Below, piece after piece: positions 32,736-44,700 of a DNA stretch of 64,000 nucleotides. The stretch's first letter is position 1; the number at the start of each line of letters is the position of its first letter. The notes below the pieces were generated by a model that was not told the origin of the DNA, did not search any database, and saw only the letters and a list, made by a program, of their open reading frames with translations. The translations under genes and the position numbers were made by a program. The DNA is from Tuctoria greenei (taxonomy: Eukaryota; Streptophyta; Magnoliopsida; Poales; Poaceae): contig JAYESD010000005.1 in the NCBI GenBank assembly GCA_036927565.1, positions 155,560,470 through 155,624,469 of the forward strand, given 5' to 3'.

Positions 32736-34556
32736 TGTAGGATCAAAGAGCACGTGAAAAGCTACCAGAGGGGGGGGTGAATGGTAGATTTAAAAATCTT
32801 ACGCAGCGGAAACAATAAAACCCCAAACCCTTTCGGCAGAAAAACGATCTGTTAAATAAATCGTGTATGAGACTAATCTAAACATGTTTCACCGTGACAA
32901 AAGTGATATATATCATAGAGAATCAAGTCACGAAGACAAATCAAAAAGAATTACTCAAATCCGTTGAGAAAAACTCAAGTTATGATCGAAAGATCAGACT
33001 ATGGTCAATCTGACCTACCCGAGAAAAACAGTTTCTGGAATGCTGCAAAGAAACTCGTGTAGCTCAGAAACCACAAATCCAATGACCGTGAAATTTTGAC
33101 AGATGATAGACAATCAAGTTGTGAAGACAACCCAGAAAGAATCACGTCAATTGGATATGTAAAACTCGAGTTATGATAAAACCACTGACGAAAGGTAGTG
33201 CTGTCCAGAAACTCGACGAGTAAAACTTGCCTGGAACAAGTCGGACGAACAAGGCACAAAAGTTCCTTCAAACTACGAATTTTATTCAATAGAACACAAG
33301 AGGAACATACCCACCTTCCCTCGCTTATATAACCAGCCCTTAGGCCATCCCAATCTCAACTAGGACTCCAATCCTAATCCGATCACAATCGGAACTTTCC
33401 ATAACTGCTTAGGACTCTTCTATACGCAGATAGAAGCAATCTTAAGACTTCCAAACACCTTAGGAACGTATCCCACATTCCTAAACAACCTAAATTTGTG
33501 ACCCACACGAAATCTTAACATAACCAACTCGATATTTCCATACCGAGCCATAACCGACTCAGCTAGCAACCTAAGTCTTCAACCGATACGATCCGATCCT
33601 TCCGATCAGATCTTCCTTCCATAATCCGTCTCTAGAAGCATATTGCCACGTCATGCACCTCATGCATACGTGAGAACACCTTCTTTCAACCTTCATATGC
33701 ACCGCCCTTGATTCAATCATCCTGCGCAACGTCCTGACCCGCTCAACCACAATTCCTCCCGAACTTGGTTGTTGGAACCTCATCTCCTCCTGAGACTAGT
33801 CCAATGGATCCCGTCACCAGCCATGAATTGAACTCAAGCAACACCTGCACATGAATAAACAACCAATCCATACGAGCCCAAGTCCTCGACTTGACTCAAG
33901 TTAGTTCCGAACACAACACCTTATGTGAGAACCTCACATAAGCATGTTGCAAAACCACAGTAACACAATATCATCCATATCAACCAAAATGCACCAAAAG
34001 CTTAGCAAATGAATACTAAGCAATCTTTCCAACAATGCAAAGCAAATATGAAACATTGCAAATGAAAAGCAGAAGCACTTAGGTCAAGTTCTGGACCTTG
34101 CCAGAGCAAACCGGAGCTTGAGCCGGAGCTAACAAAAGCTAGTAGAACCTAGCGCCGGAGCTTACCAAAACTAGTAGATCCTAGCACCGGAGCTTACCAA
34201 AAACTAGTCAAAACTAGTCAACCCAAAACCGGAGCTAGACAAAGTACGTCGGAGCTTAGCAAAAGCATGCCGGAGCTATCAAGTATATACCGGAGCTATC
34301 AAATACATGCCGGAGCTAAAGATAAAGCTCACCGGAGCTAACCAAAGCTAGTCGGACCTTACCAAGAAGCCGGACCTAGCATCTAACGTAGCCGGAGCTA
34401 CCCAAAACAAGTCGGACCTATGGTCGGATCTTGCTATAGCTCGGAGCTAGAGTCGGACCTTGATAAAAAGGTGTTTTGGTGATATTAAAAACTTTTATCA
34501 TCAAAGCCAAGTGTATTCACTACAAGCTAATGTATTCAACACACATAGGTCTTACA
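32736..34556 (-). repeat. 5' LTR of Sirevirus C
   Basis: 1.82 kb; nearly identical to 24274-26116. Compared with that copy it lacks about 22 bases after AGAGGAACA at 33307. It carries the same CCGGAGCT repeat cluster (34110-34450). Confidence 0.95.
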
Positions 34557-36573
34557 GCCTGATAAAGGTCGCCCTGGATATTTTGTAGGTTATGGAGAGA
34601 AACACAATTGGACTCACATATGTGGACTTTTGGAGCTACCGTATGTGAAGTCGTTGATTCTAACGCACAACATTGATGTCATGAATCAGGAGCGTAACAT
34701 GAGCGAAAGTATCATAAGCACTTGCATGGATATGCCTGGCAAAACAAAAGACAATTATAAAGCTAGACTAGATTTGGCAGACATTTGTCACTGTCCAACT
34801 CTTGAAATCTCTGAAAGTGGTGGAAAGCCACGTGCTTCTTTCTGTCTTCGATCGAAAGAAAAGAAAGAAGTTATGAAATGGATGAAAACTTTGAAATTCC
34901 CAGATGGTTACGCAGCTAGCCTGGAACGAGCCCTAAATGTTAACACAGGAAACCTCACTGGGTTGAAGAGTCATGATTATCACATTATAATGGAAAGACT
35001 CTTACCTGTTATGTTTCGAGGCTATCTAGATGATGCAGTGTGGAAGGTTTTAGCCGAGCTCAGCTATTTCTATAGACAACTTTGTGCTAAAGAAATAAAG
35101 ATCGAGATGATGGATAAGTTAGAGAAGGAGATACCCATACTTCTATGTAAGATGGAAAAAAATTTCCACCTGGGTTTCTTCAATCCAATGCGACATCTGC
35201 TTATCCATCTTCCATTCGAAGCAAAAGTTGGCGGTCCTGTGCAATATAGGTGGATGTATCACATTGAAAGAGCGCTACGATATCTGAAACCAATGGTTGG
35301 CAACAGAGCAAGGGTGGAAGGGTGCATCGCTGAAGCATATGCTCTTAAGGAAGTAGGATACTTTTCAAGTGTCTACTTTGCAGAAGAAAACAATATCAAT
35401 ACTTCGGCGATGCGGTACAATGTGGACGAAACACCCCCTCTAAGCGACCTTTCCATTTTTCAAACGAGAGGCACCACCGTTGGTAGCTACACGACCTACG
35501 TGCTATCGGAACATGAAAGGACTGTTGCTTTACTCTACATGTACGCAAATATAGAAGGCATGCAGGAATACTTCGAGTAAGTGTTTGTCCTACATTTATG
35601 CTAATTGACATATTTTGCTACAGATGTACTCTAAAAGATGTTTTTCATGTTCAGCGAGTTCCACAGACAATGTTGGCCACATAGGCATCAACCTACGGCC
35701 AAACAAGTAGAAGCGATGCGAAAAGAAGGAATAAATGGGGGGCAGAGTTTCCTATCCTGGTTTCAAGATTATGTAATATTCTCTCGTCTTCTATATATTA
35801 TAAATTACTATTATTAAAGAAGTATTATTTTAACTCACGATCATTTATGATAGTGTCGGACTCACAATGTCCATGAAGATTTGCGGCAGCTATCTTATGG
35901 ATTGGTGAATGTTAGAAGCTATGGTCGATATGACGTAAATGGCTTCCGATTCCGTACAACTCATTTTGAAGCTCTTCGTCCTCTCGCGGCAACATCAAAT
36001 TCCGGTGTTGTGACGAGAGCAATTGACACTCAAGGGAATTACGATTATTATGGAATCATTAACAAAATACTTGAATTTACTTTTACCGGAAATAAAACCC
36101 TTCGAGTTGTCTTCTTTGACTATGACTGGTTTGATCGCACTCATGGAACTCGAGAAAACCAATTTGGAATGGTGGAAGTGAAACATAAGGACCGACTACG
36201 AGGTTACGATACATTTGTTCTTGCACATCAAGTTGAACAAGTGTATTATCTACCTTATCCATGCAAGAAGCTCAGTGCTTGGTGGGTAGTATATAAGGTG
36301 AATCATCGTGAGCGGCTATATACTCCTGGGGATGATGGTTACCATGATAGCGAAGACGTTGAAGAAGTGTACCAAGAAGAAGAGTTGCCAAACACTTTTA
36401 TCGTCGAGCTTGGTGCAGGACTCGAGCAATTAGTTGGAGATGTTGAAGACGTTGAAGATGTAGAGGCAGATGATATGCGAAAACGAAAATTAGAACAGAC
36501 CACGATGGAAGATCGTTGGGCTGGTTTAAGGAGTAGGGCACAGGCACATGACAATGATGTTGATGAATTTTGA

Positions 36574-36663
36574 AAGTGACTACAAGTAATGTTTTCTAGA
36601 AGATAGTAACATGAACTTTGTATATTTTATTTGCATATTTACTGATTATCTAATTAAAACAGG
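36574..36663 (+). other. Intergenic spacer between tnp2 and the TNP1-like gene
   Basis: A 90-bp AT-rich gap between the tnp2 stop and the next ATG. So short a gap suggests that the two ORFs come from one primary transcript by alternative splicing, as in En/Spm, but no direct signal proves it. Confidence 0.45.
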
Positions 36664-36945
36664 ATGGCGTCAAAGAAGGGTAAGAAGGTGCTGCCGACGA
36701 GGGGGTTCTACCCCTCTAGACCTGAGGACGCTTTCGTTGGTGCCTCGTTGACTGGCAGCAGACGCTCTCAGCTGCTGGGGCACGTTCAGACCAATTCTAG
36801 AGCTTCATCACAGGTAAATTTCACTCGTTTTTGACAAATTCTTTAAATTCAATTTCACATTAAACTTACTTATGAATCATTTGAATGTTGTAGTCCTCAC
36901 TAGCTGACTCAGAGGCTGCGGCGCCAGTTGACCGTGGCTACCCTT

Positions 36946-37024
36946 CGGTGAGCCAGCCCTCGGCCAGCCAACCCTCGGCGAGCCAGCCCTCGGCGAGCCA
37001 GCCCTCGGCCAGCCAGCCCCCGGC
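36946..37024 (+). repeat. Coding minisatellite, 15-bp unit (SQPSA)
   Basis: About five copies of AGCCAGCCCTCGGCG encode SQPSA repeats in exon 2 of the TNP1-like gene. Units differ at single third-position bases, and all keep the frame. Confidence 0.88.
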
Positions 37025-38849
37025 TGGCGATCCTTCTGTTCCTGAGGCTTTTGACTCGGGTGGTGAGGAGCCATCCGGGACACCTGACGTGGCACCCCAG
37101 CAGACGCGGAGGACGAGGAGGACTCACTTTGTCAGTTCTCCTGCGGTCCCTTCAGAGAGGATCGTGATTCATCCAATCGGAGACAGGTACTAAAATTTAT
37201 AGTGTTCAATTTTAGTTTCTTTTGGTTAATTAAGTAATCAATCAATATATATCTTGCAGGGTTTGGGAAACACGTCTTTCACCGGTGAGAGACACGACAG
37301 ACCGGTGAACGGTGTCCTCGGGTCCTTAGTGCGTTTGCACTATCCCGGGGTCATCGACGGGGTGCCTGCTCTTTCGTGGGAGGACTACGCATGCGTCCAT
37401 CATCAGGAGCACGACAACCTTCAGAAGGCCGTATGGGCCGATTTTATAGTAAGTATGTTAAAAAAAGTTTCTAAGTTTCAACTCTTAAACTCTTTTAGTG
37501 AACATCTCTTCAATATATTCTTTATTGCAGGCAAGATATACTTTAGAGGACCCGAACGACCATCGCCAGTTTGAGGATGCGAGGCGAGTGTTTCACTACA
37601 ACGCTGCCAAGGTGCTTCGACAAGCTTTGTCGAACACACATGTTAAAATTATTAATGAGCACTTGAAGGCGAACCATCAGCATGTGCTACACTTCTGGCA
37701 AGCGAGCGAGATGCACCTGACGGAGGAGTACGCGCAGGTCATGGAGTGTAGTAAGTATTTTTTTTGATAATTTCCCCGATGGTATTTTTAACAACTTCCA
37801 ACTATGTGCAGGGCCACGTGAGCTGGTTGCAGGGTCGGACCGATGCATTTCGGGCCCTTTGTTGCTACTGGACTAGAGATGAGTTTAAAGCTAAGTCCGA
37901 GAAGGCTCGATACTGTAGAGGGGTCGAGGGGAAGAGTAGGCATGGGCAAGATAACCACTTGCGTTTAGCTAAACACATGGTAAATATGTGTAACTTATGT
38001 TTATATATTCATAATATATTGTTCGTACTAACACGTATTGACAGGAGCGCGAGACGGGGGTGCCGCCGACCCCTGCTAAGATCTGGAAGAGAGGTCACAG
38101 GGACCCTTCTCAGCCGACGGGGTGCAGTCAGGCTGCAGCTGAGCGATTGATAAGTTTAGAAATCATTCATATTAAATATAACTATATAGATCATTGAACT
38201 TACATGGTTTTTTTGTTTTGCAGGCTAAGTATGGGGAGGAGGCTAGGAAGATACACAGCGAGGATTTCGATTGGGAACGTCAACCAATCGATCCTCAAGC
38301 CGCATATGCAAGCGGTGGTGGAAAAGCACACAGAAGGTGAGTTTACAAGTCATTTTATCATTTTCAATTCAAAGTATTCAAGATATTTCAATTTCATATT
38401 ACTGACTCTCTTCTTTATAGGCTCGACATATTCGACGGAGTTGTCGACTCGAGGGTAGGGAGACCTGCGAGAGGAAGCTCCACGCAGGCTTCTTCGGTAG
38501 GCATGACTTGTCGTCGTGCCTCGCAGAGGGACATTGAGATGCAGTCCCTCTTTAGGCGACAGGAGGAGTCGGAACGCCAAAGGATCGCGATGGAGGCCAC
38601 GATCCAAACCTAGGTAGCAGCGTTGGCGCAGATGCGGTAAGCAATGGAGGTAACCAAATAAAAACTAAAGTTCTCATTAATTCAGCGTAAATTACTTACT
38701 AATAGATAGCATTTAATGTTTGCAATGACATGCCATGGCTCGGGCACAAGGTCTGGGGATCCAGCTACCGGTACTACCACCGGTCCTTCCAGACGATCCT
38801 TCTTCTGCGGGTCAGGTAATTTTCTATGTAATCCTTCTTATTCAGCGTA

Positions 38850-39200
38850 AAAAGATTGAGATAGAAGAAAGAGGGAGATAGTTAGATAGAAGAAAAGGAT
38901 CGAGATAGAAGAAAGAAAGAGAGGAGAAAGAGAGAGACAGAAGAAAGAGTGAAAGATAGATAGAGTAGGAGGGGAATGAAGAGATAGAGTAAGATATAGA
39001 TGGAGATAGAGAGAGGGAAAGATAGAGGGAGGAAGATGTAGATGGAGATAGAGGGAGGAAGATAGAGGGAAAAGGATAGCAATAGAGGGATAGAGTGAGA
39101 GAGAATGATACAGTGAGAGAGAAAGAGAGAAATGAAAAGAGAGAGGAAGAGAGGGGGGTCTAGATGAAGATAGAGGGAGAGGAAGGGAGGGAGAGAGATG
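38850..39200 (+). repeat. Purine-rich intron of the TNP1-like gene
   Basis: The plus strand is nearly all A and G (GAGATAGA, GAAAGAGAGA, GAGGGAGG) for about 350 bases between a donor near 38817 and an acceptor near 39241. The 123-aa Ser/Leu/Pro frame on the minus strand is a composition artefact. Confidence 0.85.
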
Positions 39201-39365
39201 TTGATGCATTTATATTCTAACTCTAAGTTTCATTAATTGTAGGGATCCGCGACGGCTGCACAAACGCCGTCACCGTCGCCACCGCCACCTGGAATGAGGC
39301 GCGACGACGACTTCGACTTCGGAGGTGGCTCTGGAGGTGGATACGGAGGTCAGACGGGCGAGTGA

Positions 39366-39520
39366 GCCCATGTTTAGTTTGTTGATGTTGATGCAATGTT
39401 TGGACGATGTGTGTGATGTGTTTTGAAACTGTTTGTGATTTGTTGTGATGAATATTGCCTGTTTTGTGATTCTGGCCATCGAGCCGGTTAGTATTTTTAG
39501 TTTTTTTTTAAAAAATAAAA
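39366..39520 (+). other. 3' UTR of the TNP1-like gene
   Basis: Non-coding T/G-rich sequence follows the stop, with GTTGATGTTGATG and a TTTTTTTTTAAAAAATAAAAAAA stretch near 39500. Confidence 0.5.
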
Positions 39521-40019
39521 AAACCTTATTTGCGACGGCTTTTTATACAGTACCGTCGCAAATAAGGTTCCGGGCCGTCACAATTAAGCCACTGCTATTT
39601 GCGACGGCCTGGCCGTCGCAAATAAAGATTAATTGCGACGGCTAGGCAATCGCAAATAGCAGTATGGGTCCCGGGGGAGGACACGTGGGCAATGCCGGCT
39701 GAACTTATTTGCTACGGCCAGGCCATCGCAAATAAGTGCCTCTATTTGCGACGGCCCGACCGTCGTAAATAAGCTTTAATTGCGACGGCCCGGCTGTCGC
39801 AAATACTGTCGCGGGGCCCACCGGCCCACGGCAGTAACTTGCGACGGCCGCTGCTAGCCGTCGCAATTAAGATTATTTGCGATGGTGGCCGTCACAAATA
39901 ACCTTAATTGCGATGACTTATTTGCGGCGGCCAAAAACCGTCGCAAATAAGAAAAGCCGTCGCAAATTGCTTATTTGCGACGGCTCTGGCCGTTGCAAAT
40001 CGTCGGGTTTTCTGTAGTG
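39521..40019 (+). repeat. Right subterminal repeats and terminal inverted repeat of CACTA-F
   Basis: About fifteen alternating copies of TTATTTGCGACGGC and GCCGTCGCAAATAA reach the terminus TTTTCTGTAGTG at 40019. Spacing and motif match the left end. Confidence 0.92.
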
Positions 40020-41409
40020 GTCGAATCCGTCCGGACCTGGGGCTTTGTCCTTAGGCATATCAAAGATTGCCCTTTTAGCCTCCTCTTCACTAATATTCTG
40101 CTCAAGGTCCTGAAGCTGATGGCTAGTGACATTGATCTCCTCCTAGTCGAGGGTTTCTTGTGCTGGCGCCGGCTGTCCAAAGTGCTCTGTAAGGTGCTGA
40201 AAATAGGTTCCTCCTTGTCTTCATGTTTCAACAGGAACCCCGAGCCATTTTGCAAAGCCTGGATATGCTTCTTTCGTTTTCTTCCATTTGCCCTTAGGAA
40301 GAAAAGCTTGGTGTTAGCATCTGCCGTTTCTATATTAGTCAGCATCGACCTTTGTTTAGCCTTAATTTTTTTCAATGAGCAATAGACCCTGCAGTTTTAG
40401 TTGTACTCTCTGTTTGAACCCTCTCTCTTCTTCAGTGAGGTTTATTTCTTCTTGTACTACATCTAGAGCACCTATTATTTCTTTTGCTATCAGCAGCTGT
40501 AGCTTGATGTTCCCAATATTCTCTTTATTCCATTTTTTCAGAGCCTTCACCGTGCGACACATTTTTGTATGAAGTCTCCTCATGGGGTTTGTGTCCCAAA
40601 CTGGTTTTTCCAGGCTTGTTGTACTACATTAAGAAAGTTTGGCATATGTATCCAAAAGCTCTCAAATCTGAAACCAGTAAATCTCCTTTGTTGTGTGTTT
40701 CCACTCAGTACCATCGGGCAATGATCTGACAATAAAGATGGCATGGCCTGCAAGTGTGCCAGAGGAAAGCACTCTTCCCACCCACTAGAGCAGAATACTC
40801 TGTCAATTTTAGTCATGACCGGGTTTACTTGGTCGTTGCTCCACGTAAATTTCCTTCCGTGGAGTTTTATTTCTCTCCATTGGTGGTGGTTTATAGTTTC
40901 TCGAAACTTGTCCATTAGACCTCTGTTAATTCTACCGTTATTCTTGTCTTCAGCCCGGTATATAAGATTGAAGTCACCTGCGACTAAGTTTTCCTCTACC
41001 CCATTGTGGAATCTGAGGTTTTCCAGTTCTTCCAGGAAAAAACAATTTTTCTTGATTTGATTGCGACCCGTAGACGCCAGTCAAAGTCCACTCACTGACA
41101 CCCTCTAGGTTCTTTATCAACACTGACAAAGTGCGCTCTGTGCAGATCGACAACATGAATTGGTAATGTGCCGCAAGAAGAATTCCCCCCCCCCCCCCTT
41201 GTTCCATTGGCTGGTAGGAATGAGTAATTTTCAGTGAAGCTACCTCCTAACATTTCTGCCACTGTCCATTCATCTATGAGTTGCATCTTTGTTTCTTATA
41301 GGCATACCACTGTGGCCTTCGTGTCCTGTACTAAGTTTCTGATTGCTAGCTTCTTGGCTTTGCTGTCGATGCCCCTTACATTCCAATTTAAGAGGATGAG
41401 ATTACCCAT
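40020..41409 (-). pseudogene. LINE1 ORF2 N-terminal part: endonuclease domain and linker
   Basis: The start is the ATG at 41409 (MGNLILLNWNVRGIDSKAKK), which holds the Asn of the APE-type endonuclease start (NWNVRG); QETKMQLID follows at about 41295. A C run of about 13 (41186-41198, G in the gene sense) shifts the frame. The domain goes on with LTGVYGSQSNQEK near 41075 and the C-terminal endonuclease part (HGRKFTWSNDQ...SDHCPMVL) at 40915-40700. Linker frames continue to the CACTA-F junction near PGPDGF at 40020-40040. Stops and frameshifts are frequent. The endonuclease nicks target DNA to prime reverse transcription. Confidence 0.85.
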
Positions 41410-41747
41410 AAGTATTTTTGTACCTGCTGATGGTGTATTGAAGTGTGGAGCTTGGCGATAGAACACACAAAGCACAAACACTTAACCTCAACACCAGTAC
41501 ACTAGTGGGGCACCAGGACAGATCCCATGGCACCCAAACACTGCTAGCAGCACACATAGCACACATAGACGACAGCACACACAAGGGCCACAACCCACAC
41601 TGAAGACAACTGCCATATGGTTGCTGTCCAGACACAAGGTAAGCGGTCACTTCAAACCCACTGAAGAAGCCCCGCACTAATCTGAAAATAACATAACACA
41701 TCATGGTTAACATAACCACCGGCGAACTCAACTTCCTAGTCCTTGCC
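41410..41747 (-). other. LINE1 ORF1-ORF2 spacer
   Basis: A spacer of about 340 bp with no supported gene. It contains CACTAGTG and repeated GCACACATAG text. Confidence 0.55.
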
Positions 41748-44700
41748 TCACATTGCCTTCTTTGGTCTGCTCCTTCCCGAGCAGCCCTTGTTTGCATCAA
41801 TATTCATTGCCACCAACAGATCCTCCATGGCTTTCATTGCTTCATTTGTCAGTGGCTCCTGAAAGATCTTGGCTAGCTTCACTTCAGCCTTTTCGCCTTC
41901 CCCTCCTTTCTTGGATACTTGACCCATTTTCTTGACTAGCACCTCATGGGCCTTCTGTTCCATCGTCTTCTTGCCAGTCACCTTGAACTTGTCTGCCAGC
42001 CTTCCACTTTTCCTGGTGCTCTTTTCCTCAAATTTTGGTTTCTTACTTGTCTTGATCTTCTGGACTATGGGAGTGGCAAGAATTGGTCCTGGCAGAGTGC
42101 ATGCTAGCTTCTTCATGAAAGAGTTCAGCTGCCCTTCGGGATCAGCATCAGGCAACTTATCTGTTTCGTGCACCTGCTGGGGTCCTTCTCACGGGACCAC
42201 GTTCTCCCTCATAGCCCCCAGACTCATCTCTGCCTCATTTTACCCTTTTCCATACCTGCATCAAAGCCAACAGGCAATGATGAAATCTGCGGCTTCTGCA
42301 TCTTCAGAGAGACATATTCTTCCTCCAGCATTGGGTCTTCAAGCTTCTCCAGAGAGGGTTGAACCACTGGACATAACAGCAGTGGATCACCCGCCCCCAT
42401 GGTACCCCCCTGCAATGTTAGGAGCCGGTGCATCATCATCGGGATTAAGTTTGAACGGGGCGGCCTTTTTGCACTTAGCTGCAGTTGCCTCCAGCTTCAG
42501 ATTCTTCTTGACCTCCTTCACCGCAAACTTGCTGAAGTGATGCAGGAGCCTATCCAGAGAGCGGTCCCGAGACCTGCGAAGGTCCGGGCTCAACGACCTG
42601 TCTCTGGCCTCCTGCCTCCTTCCATACCTTGAGCCTCCCTCCCCATGGCAACGTTGGGGTGACCTGTCACGCCCCCTACCACCATCGCCCAGCCCGCGAA
42701 GCCTCTGCAGCAGTGTATGACGTCGAGGCACTTCAACAAAGCTTCTTTGGTCCTGATCTTGGTCATCTTCATCATCCCTTCTGAAGGGACGCTCCTCCCA
42801 CAAGGCCGCACTACAGGACTTGCGAAGGGGGGGGGCGGGGTCTCATGTGCTCCTCCAGAGTGGCTTGTTGCAGCTGCGGACCTAGAGTGATCTCCTCCCC
42901 ATGTTCTGCATGCAACGTCAGCTCTGCCAAAGGCCCATGGGATCAAGGTCTCCCGTGGGCGCCCATCCGGCTCTGGATGCTGGAGGTCCAGCACCAACTG
43001 CATGTGCACCAGAATGTCATAAGTGTTTCCCATCCTGGGTGCCCTCGGCTCCGGCTGAACCCCTAAGTTGAGGTCTTCATCAGTGACAGTCACCTGCAGA
43101 AGCTTTGGAATACGGCTTGGATTAGCCGTAAAGGCCCAGCAGACGTAGCCCGTAGTAACCGCTCTCCTCCTACTCTCAGCCTTAGCAACATGAAAGCAGC
43201 AAGATCTGCTCAGCATCCATGCGACAAAGTGCTCAGTCCACAAATAGAGTGGCAGGTTCTCGAGACACAACTTGACATAGAACCTGGTACCCTCCCTGCT
43301 AGCTCTCTGTTCCGGCGTCCAGTTCCTCAGCCGGAACTGCCGTCCCCCACTGTTGAGGTAGTGTATCCCTTCCATAGCTTGGTAATCCTCCCTCCTGGTA
43401 AAAGTCTCTAAAAAATCCTCTGGATTATGCCTGGCGACATGGATCAGGTCAGGCTCCATGCCAAAATGTCTGTCAAAAGCAGCCACAGCATGTCCAGGTT
43501 CAGTCACTGGGCGATTGCGCCCCAGCCACACCAACAGAGAGCGTGACTGGAAAAAGTCAATCCTCCCCTGGATCTCTTCCGACATTGGATTGTTGGACCA
43601 TTCCACCTCCGGTCGAGCATGCAGCCTCAGGCCCGCCATCCCTGTCTTCCTCTCTGGGTGCAATTGGATGTGGTTGTGGTTGGATACAACTTTTGGGGCA
43701 GGAGTCTTACGGCGAGGAGCTGAACATCTAGATGAGATATGCCCTGGGTGTAAGCATCTCCAACACTTCTTTGGGTCTCTGCAATCTACAATTTTGTGGT
43801 CTGGAGCGAGGCAATTGAAGCACTTCCCCCTCATCCTCCTTAAATAGGTAGCTCGTCTAGGCTCAAAAGCTTGCGTTGGAGCTTCGCGTGATCTCTGCAC
43901 AGTGGTTCTTCTTGTACGCCTTCTCTGCACCGGCTGCCATCCCTCTTCCAACTCCATCAGTCTTGAGCCCTGGGTCCACAGCATTCCATGACACATCTCT
44001 TCCATGGCGGTACAACTCGAGCCCTGTGTAACTGAGGCCCTGCGGTATGACCTCGAGCTCCAGTTCGCCCGAGGGGGATGGCCTCCTACGGGTGGGAAAT
44101 GCTGGTACCTTTCACCACGATCTTGCGTCAGAGCATTTTTGTATAACAAGGTAACTTTTGCTCCAAGGCGATTTGAAGCTGCAACCGCACAATGCTGGGG
44201 GCGGGCATCATCAGCAGCCTTCTTCGTGGGCAATGTAAGCACTGACGACTCCTTTTGGCAGACTGCTCCTTCGGGCAGCATCACCATCGAGTGCAGCTTA
44301 GGCCCAGCCACCGAATCTCTTTGCAGGATTCTAGGAGCCTTCCTTTGAGCTTGGTCACTCCCTTTGGCCTTGAACTCAGCTGCCTTTCCTCCCTCTTCTA
44401 AAGAACCCCCCAGACCTGACCTTTCAGACGAGATCTCTAGACGGGACTGATCCAGATCTGGAGGTACCGAAGGCCAGATTTCGAGTATCTTCCAGGCCTT
44501 GGGAGGATCTGCCGCTCCCCCTGCTTCCACTTCATCTTCGGACTCCCAGATGACTTGTTCCTCTGACTCGACCGTGCATCGGTGAGGGCTCTTCCTCTCA
44601 CTCACTGCTGGGAACTTGTTTGCGGCTGTGGGGTATGGGGAGTAGGTTGCAGGAGGTGTGCAAGCACTCACAACGGTTAGTTGGGTGGGGGGGGGGGGGA

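Larger units (their letters stand above)
24274..34556 (-). mobile_element. Sirevirus C: complete Copia element nested in CACTA-F
   Basis: Two near-identical LTRs (24274-26116 and 32736-34556) bound a minus-strand internal region with PBS, gag, protease, integrase, RT, RNase H and PPT in Copia order. The target duplication is GCCTA (24269-24273) versus GCCTG (34557-34561), and the tnp2 frame resumes directly. Several PPT-like tracts before the 3' LTR and a long gag with two zinc-knuckle regions fit the Sirevirus lineage. The LTRs differ by only scattered bases and one roughly 20-bp indel near 24850 and 33307, so it is one of the younger insertions. Confidence 0.95.
22782..36573 (+). pseudogene. 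tnp2-like transposase of CACTA-F (split by Sirevirus C)
   Basis: The start is the ATG at 22782 (MGEDRSWMYTGWKSRTGG), preceded by a splice-acceptor-like AAACTGCAG. Exon 1 runs 22782-24273, resumes at 34562 after the retrotransposon, and ends at 35576. Exons 2 (35655-35772) and 3 (35854-36573) follow with GT-AG introns and matching phase. Domains in order: an N-terminal Cys-rich segment; the tnp2 transposase family region with LATDGFSPFSTN and YDMFSGWSTHG...CPICASD; the DUF4218-like region (HLLIHLPFEAKVGGPVQYRW) near 35200; the DUF4216-like region (FFDYDWFDRTHGTRENQFGM) near 36110; and an acidic tail. I saw one internal stop, TAG at 22893, apart from the insertion. TNP2 cuts CACTA ends in the nucleus. 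Confidence 0.9.
36664..39365 (+). pseudogene. TNP1/TNPA-like plant transposase (Transposase_24-type), multi-exon
   Basis: The start is the ATG at 36664 (MASKKGKKVLPTRGFYPS). Exons inferred from GT-AG signals: 36664-36813, 36894-37186, 37260-37448, 37531-37750, 37812-37979, 38045 onward, 38225 onward, 38421 onward, about 38716-38817 and 39242-39365. Exon 2 has a tandem SQPSA repeat. Later exons give GVIDGVPALSWEDY, FEDARRVFHYNAAKVLRQAL, YWTRDEFKAKSEKARYCRG, then AKIWKRGHRDPSQPT and ARKIHSEDFDWERQPI, which fits the plant En/Spm-type second transposase protein. It ends FGGGSGGGYGGQTGE. A TAG at 38610 interrupts the frame. In known CACTA systems this product binds the subterminal repeats. Exon limits are by eye. 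Confidence 0.75.
19856..40019 (+). mobile_element. CACTA-F: CACTA element with tnp2, a TNP1-like gene and a captured NAC exon
   Basis: The left terminus CACTACAGGAAACACGATC (19856) and the inverse of the right terminus, CACTACAGAAAACCCGACG (ending at 40019), bound the element. GTT (19853-19855) and GTC (40020-40022) are the 3-bp duplication with one change. LINE1 ORF2 continues across the join. The element is 9.9 kb without Sirevirus C. Order: subterminal repeats, GC-rich leader, captured host DNA, tnp2, TNP1-like gene, subterminal repeats. It is the most complete DNA transposon in the window. Confidence 0.94.

Noticed and set aside
38838..39209. 123-aa Ser/Leu/Pro membrane-like protein on the minus strand
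   Set aside because: It is the complement of a purine-rich intron and has no start or domain support.
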